From contig NC_084890.1 of assembly GCF_958979055.1 (NCBI RefSeq), positions 28,317,116 through 28,381,115 on the forward strand: a DNA stretch of 64,000 bases. Direction: 5' to 3'. The position numbers and the translations under genes are program-made. This DNA is from Alnus glutinosa. Taxonomy: Eukaryota > Streptophyta > Magnoliopsida > Fagales > Betulaceae. The first letter of the stretch is position 1, and each line of letters opens with the position of its first letter. Below, in pieces: positions 60,100 to 64,000 of this stretch. The notes under the pieces were generated by a model. The model was not told the DNA's origin. It was given only the letters and a program-made list of their open reading frames with translations, and did no database searches.

Positions 60100-61799
60100 A
60101 TTTTTTTATTTTTTATTTTTAATAATAAATGTAACTACACCTTACCACATAAGTATAATAAGATATATGCTAGATATATATATATATATATATTGGAGAC
60201 CGGCTCACGTTTATTATTCCTAAGAAATCTTTCCTTAAAAGGAATTATATGGAGAAGTAAACTTAAATTTATTTTTCTCATTGTGTCTCTTGATTCTTGG
60301 CTCAACCTTAAAGCATAGAGGTTTTCTCATTGTATACTTGGAAGCTCGATTACCCTTTAGGATATTGGGAAAATATATAGTTGGAATTTGAATGTAACTA
60401 TATATATATATATTGTAATGTGGCAATTTACAATTTAGTGACTAACGTTGTAAGTGTCACGTAAACTATCACGTCAGCTTGTAAAAGTTATAAGTGTCAT
60501 ATAGACTACCCTGTGACAATCTATATTTTACTGGATGATGTAATAAGCGTCACACGGACTACCACATCAATTTGTAAGGGACTTGTAATAAAAATTGATA
60601 GAAATCACACCAATGCCATACATTATCCCACCCTATCTCGCTTGGCTGACGTAACAATATCCTTATTTTTTTTTTAATACTAGCTAATTTAAGAGCTGAT
60701 GAACATTGTTACGTCAGCCTAATAAGATAGATGCAGTAACAATAGGAGGATGGGAAATTGGTGTGTTTAAAGAATATGTGTTTTATAGCTTTATCTTTCT
60801 CTTCTATATAAAAAGAGAGAGAAAAAAGAAAAAAAGTGAACCTTATCAAAATTGCCAAAGAAAATGCATTCATGCCCCATGTTACCTACGATTAGATTAA
60901 TCCATTCTATGCATTTAGCTAGTAATAACACATAGGGGCGGAGCTAACATTTCGAATTTAAGAGGCAAAATTGATAAATAAACAATTTGAAAAAGTAAAA
61001 TAATGACACCTACCATGTAGCTCTGCCCCAAGTAGCATATAAGAAAGTAGAGTGATATTTGATAAAGCACGCTATGTTCATTGAAAAAACCCTAATATTT
61101 CTTTAGATATTTAGTCCGGTGACTAGAGAACTACTCATATCCATTGATGACATATAATTATCCAATCTTTAGTATTTATGCAAAAAAGGAAGAAAAAAAA
61201 TATATTAATTCTATAATTATCCAATATGATTTTCCCCCTTAATAATACCATCCTCTAAACATAAACGTAGAAGAGATCATCAAATCAAATATGATAAGAG
61301 AACCGAGACGTATAATATACATATATATTATATTAGAGAATACAACATAAAACTGTCATTAGTTTCTCTATACATAAAGACAAATTCAGAAGATTAAAAA
61401 GATAGTGTGTCCCTCGCCTTTTTGTTTTTATTTTTACTTTTTTGGGCTTGAGGAACGTCGGCAATTCTTGTTTGTGTATTAGGTTCGAGTTGTGTCATCC
61501 CTAAATATTATGTGTTAGATTCGAATCATGTCGATATATGATTATAAAATTATATAGATTAACAAAACCCGACTCAATAACTTAATGCAAGCAAATGCAA
61601 CAAGACAAATTCAATTGAGGGGAATCATCAAAGAAAATTACAACGGGACAACATCTTAATTAAACAGGTCAAATATTTAACCTAATTTATTAATTTTGTA
61701 TTAAATTTGCATCGAATTGAATATTCTAATAAAAAATTGTTAGGTTTATTTAATGTGCATTAAAAAAAAATATAAATATATATATATATTTATCAAAGT
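60100..61799. other. AT-rich spacer with MITE scraps, no gene seen
   Basis: GTTACGTCAGCCTAATAAGATAG near 60,710 and its complement-like TATCTCGCTTGGCTGACGTAAC near 60,632 form an inverted repeat of a small MITE. A degraded GGGTCGTGT-type repeat (copy 2) covers about 61,450-61,750. Open frames here are low-complexity. Confidence 0.45.
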
Positions 61800-62030
61800 A
61801 GTGTGGGTCATGAGGTCACTCGTGGCTATTGCTGACGTCATCACTCGGTCTATTACGTACTTGGGAAGTTGGAAGGATACTTTTGTTCTCAAGCATTATT
61901 CTCTTGCCTTTTGTGACTGCTGTATCTCGGTCCTTTACTGCTCACAAATATCGACCGTTGATTCCCAACAATGCCACGCGTCTGTCACCCACTTTCCTTT
62001 GTCTTCTATAAGTAATAATCGGCTCATTTG
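61800..62030 (+). promoter_or_regulatory. possible isolated promoter with a TGACGTCA palindrome
   Basis: GCTGACGTCATCAC near 61,830 contains the perfect TGACGTCA bZIP (TGA-type) site. CTATAAGTA near 62,008 is TATA-like. The stretch is less AT-rich than its surroundings. No downstream gene was recognised, so this may be coincidence. Confidence 0.25.
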
Positions 62031-62204
62031 GGGGTACGATTGTTTTTTATTATATTTTATTATTTTGTATTATATACAAAATTGTGAATACGAAAAGAAC
62101 TTGTTTTTGGAAATTATGCTTTGATGATTTAGAAACTTGAGATAAAATCAGATAAAATCTTAGTAGAATTTGAATCCCAAAAAGAGACACACACACATAT
62201 ATAT

Positions 62205-62940
62205 ATTAGGATGGGCAATTTGGGTTGGACCTACGAATCTAATATAAACACGACACGAAATTGCAATGTTAGGGTATAGGCTAAATAAGTTGGCGAGTTG
62301 ACAGGTTGACTCGTTTACAACACATTTAGTAATCGGGTCACCCACCAACAACTGCAGGGCGGGTTCAACTCGTTTACTTATTATTTATTTATTTATAAAA
62401 AAAATCAGAATAGTAAAAGTGTCATAAGCCTTGTTTACCAAGCTACGGTACAGAACACAGTAGTGCTGACTACTGTTCATCCCCACCCCCCCCCTTTTTT
62501 TTCCCACTTTTTCATATTTTCAAATACTAATCAACATCAAAACATTCCAACTTTTTTCACTTTTTATATCATATCAATAATTTTTTATTACTATTCAAAT
62601 AAAAAAATTCGCTACAATACAAAACTTTTTCACTTTTCTATACAAATTATTTTTACTTTATATCACATCATCACTTTTTACTAATTTCAAAATTAACAAC
62701 TAACTACTCTGTTCTGTACATGTCTTTGCCAAATAAGCCCATAGTCTTTAAAAAAATTCAAGTCGTGTCGAGTTAACATGACCAGCTTGTTTAATCGGGT
62801 CAGGTCGGGCAACTCGGCAAGTTAGCCGTGTCGTGTTCGAGTTACGGGTTTCAACCTAATTAATAATCGTGTCCGGTTCGGGTTGACCTAATCAGGTTGG
62901 CGAGTCAAGTGGGTTGACCCGAACCCGACACGCCAACCCA
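62205..62940. repeat. GGGTCGTGT-type repeat (copy 3) with a nested MITE
   Basis: GGGTTCAACTCGTTTA, GTCAGGTCGGGCAACTCGG and GGGTTGACCCGAACCCGACA mark a repeat family with dense ACCCGA/TCGGGT motifs. It is split by the MITE at 62427-62742. Outer termini are not resolved. Confidence 0.55.
62427..62742. repeat. MITE nested in the repeat
   Basis: AGCCTTGTTTACCAAG... TACAGAACACAGTAG at the left pairs with ACTACTCTGTTCTGTAC... CCAAATAAGCC at the right (arms about 40 bases, roughly 70%). No gene inside. Confidence 0.65.
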
Positions 62941-62987
62941 ATTATATATATAATTAATTAATTTTATCATTTAACTATGAGTTCGTT

Positions 62988-63292
62988 TGGATTTGTGATT
63001 TTAAAAAGTACGATTTTAAAATAACGATTTTAAAATGTATGATTAGAAAAGTGATTGTTAAAAACGCAGTTAAGCGTTTGGTAAAATAACAGTTTGACCT
63101 TTAAAATCGCAAGTTAGCCTTTAAAATTATGCGTTTTCAAAAAAATACTAACTTGCATGTAATTTGAAAAAGCAGTTTTCTGCGTTTTCAAATCGCAATT
63201 TTTTAGAAACTCAATTCTCAAACGATTCATTTTATGCGATTTAATTTAAAATCTCTCTCTTTGTCTACGAAATCGCAATCTCAAACGCACCC
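62988..63292. repeat. MITE with GTGCGTTTG-like ends
   Basis: Left end GTTCGTTTGGATTTGTGATTT; the complement of the right end is GGTGCGTTTGAGATTGCGAT. The interior repeats GCGTTTT/AAAACGC and GATTTTAAAA motifs. The duplication is unclear. Confidence 0.6.
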
Positions 63293-64000
63293 TATATCAA
63301 AAGACAAAAGAAAGATTTTTAGGTTCTCCATATATAAACTAGATAATAAACGTTTTTGAATCGGATTCTGCATTCAGAGTTATATATATATATATAATCA
63401 AGTGGAACATTGAGGTGGTTTGAATGACATTTAAGGCAGATGTGATTACTTTGTGTGAAGTCAATCTCAACATGGCCTCACCCTTGAGTTAAAGGGACAA
63501 GGACCCTAACCATTAAGGATAGGCAGCCACTATTTTACAATCAATTTTTTTTTTAAAAAATAAAAAATAAAAAAAATACAGACGTGAATAACAATGAAAG
63601 CAGAGCTGTTAAAGTATATGAGTAAAGCAAGTGTCGTCGGCCAGGGGATTGTTCATCGGATTCCACCCTTTTGTTTTCTTATCACCGCCGGCCGCGCCCT
63701 ATTCCTTTTGTGAGCGAGCCCTTTCCAGGAAGACCAGCTGTTTGCCTTGCCTCAGTAAGATTAGTTACCTTCCTTTTGTGGTTTGATGACGTGATCCCGG
63801 TCGAGGATTGTATTAATTTCAAATGAAATAGATAGTACTAGCTTCCGCCTTGTGTGGTAAACCCTTTGTAGTTTTTTTTTTTTTTTTTAATAATAATAAA
63901 AAATAATTGATGTGATATAAAGTAAAAATAAAATTTGATTTCTTTTAAGAAAAAAGAAAAAGAAAAAAATTGTTAAAAAGTAATCGATGTGATATAAAAA
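63293..64000. other. right-edge spacer, no gene seen
   Basis: AT-rich apart from a GC-richer 63,640-63,830 (CGCCGGCCGCGCCC, TGATGACGTGATCCCGG), which could be the edge of a neighbouring gene's control region. No open frame of note. Confidence 0.4.

Overview
This is nuclear DNA from a eudicot plant, probably a woody rosid. The base composition is AT-rich, there are GT-AG introns, and most of the sequence between genes is retrotransposon and MITE debris. The genes point the same way: a plant phytochrome of the E type, a Mei2-like RNA-binding protein and a plant SCP1-like phosphatase. The species cannot be fixed from the sequence alone.

Layout: (1) 1-219 is the first coding part of an unidentified minus-strand gene cut by the window edge. 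(2) 6.86-14.65 kb is a minus-strand CTD-phosphatase-like gene of the SSP4 type, with six coding exons (477 aa) and a 5' leader exon. Its promoter (14.65-14.94 kb) contains two G-boxes and may be shared with a plus-strand leader exon. (3) 15.25-21.12 kb is a nearly complete but dead L1-type LINE with an 18-bp target-site duplication. (4) 21.8 kb holds a decayed tRNA-Phe. (5) 22.6-31.7 kb is the 20S proteasome alpha-3 subunit gene (PAC1). The coding part is one exon. The proposed promoter and leader exon lie about 8 kb upstream, so the 5'-UTR intron would hold a 3.2-kb solo LTR (itself containing a piece of an endogenous caulimovirid), a 1.25-kb hAT-like element and a Copia LTR. (6) 31.7-39.4 kb is intergenic MITE, LINE and Copia debris. 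(7) 39.7-46.05 kb is phytochrome E (PHYE), four exons, 1124 aa, apparently intact. (8) 46.05-48.17 kb separates two convergent genes and carries a Mutator-type MITE with a perfect 9-bp duplication. (9) 48.17-55.76 kb is a minus-strand Mei2-like gene of the AML2/3/5 clade, 859 aa. (10) 55.8-64 kb has no recognised gene and is dense in MITEs and simple repeats.

The intact genes do not form a pathway. PHYE is a red/far-red photoreceptor, PAC1 a structural proteasome subunit, SSP4 a protein phosphatase and AML an RNA-binding regulator. The order SSP4-PHYE-AML does match, from memory, the Arabidopsis chromosome 4 neighbours At4g18140-At4g18130-At4g18120, so this looks like an old conserved block enlarged by transposons. 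I found no new multi-gene system. The points most worth checking are the displaced proteasome promoter with four TGGGC motifs, the pararetrovirus piece next to a long TA repeat inside a solo LTR, the promoter-like cargo of the hAT-like element, the two-codon uORF overlapping the AML start, and two very short LINE-tail insertions with clear target-site duplications.
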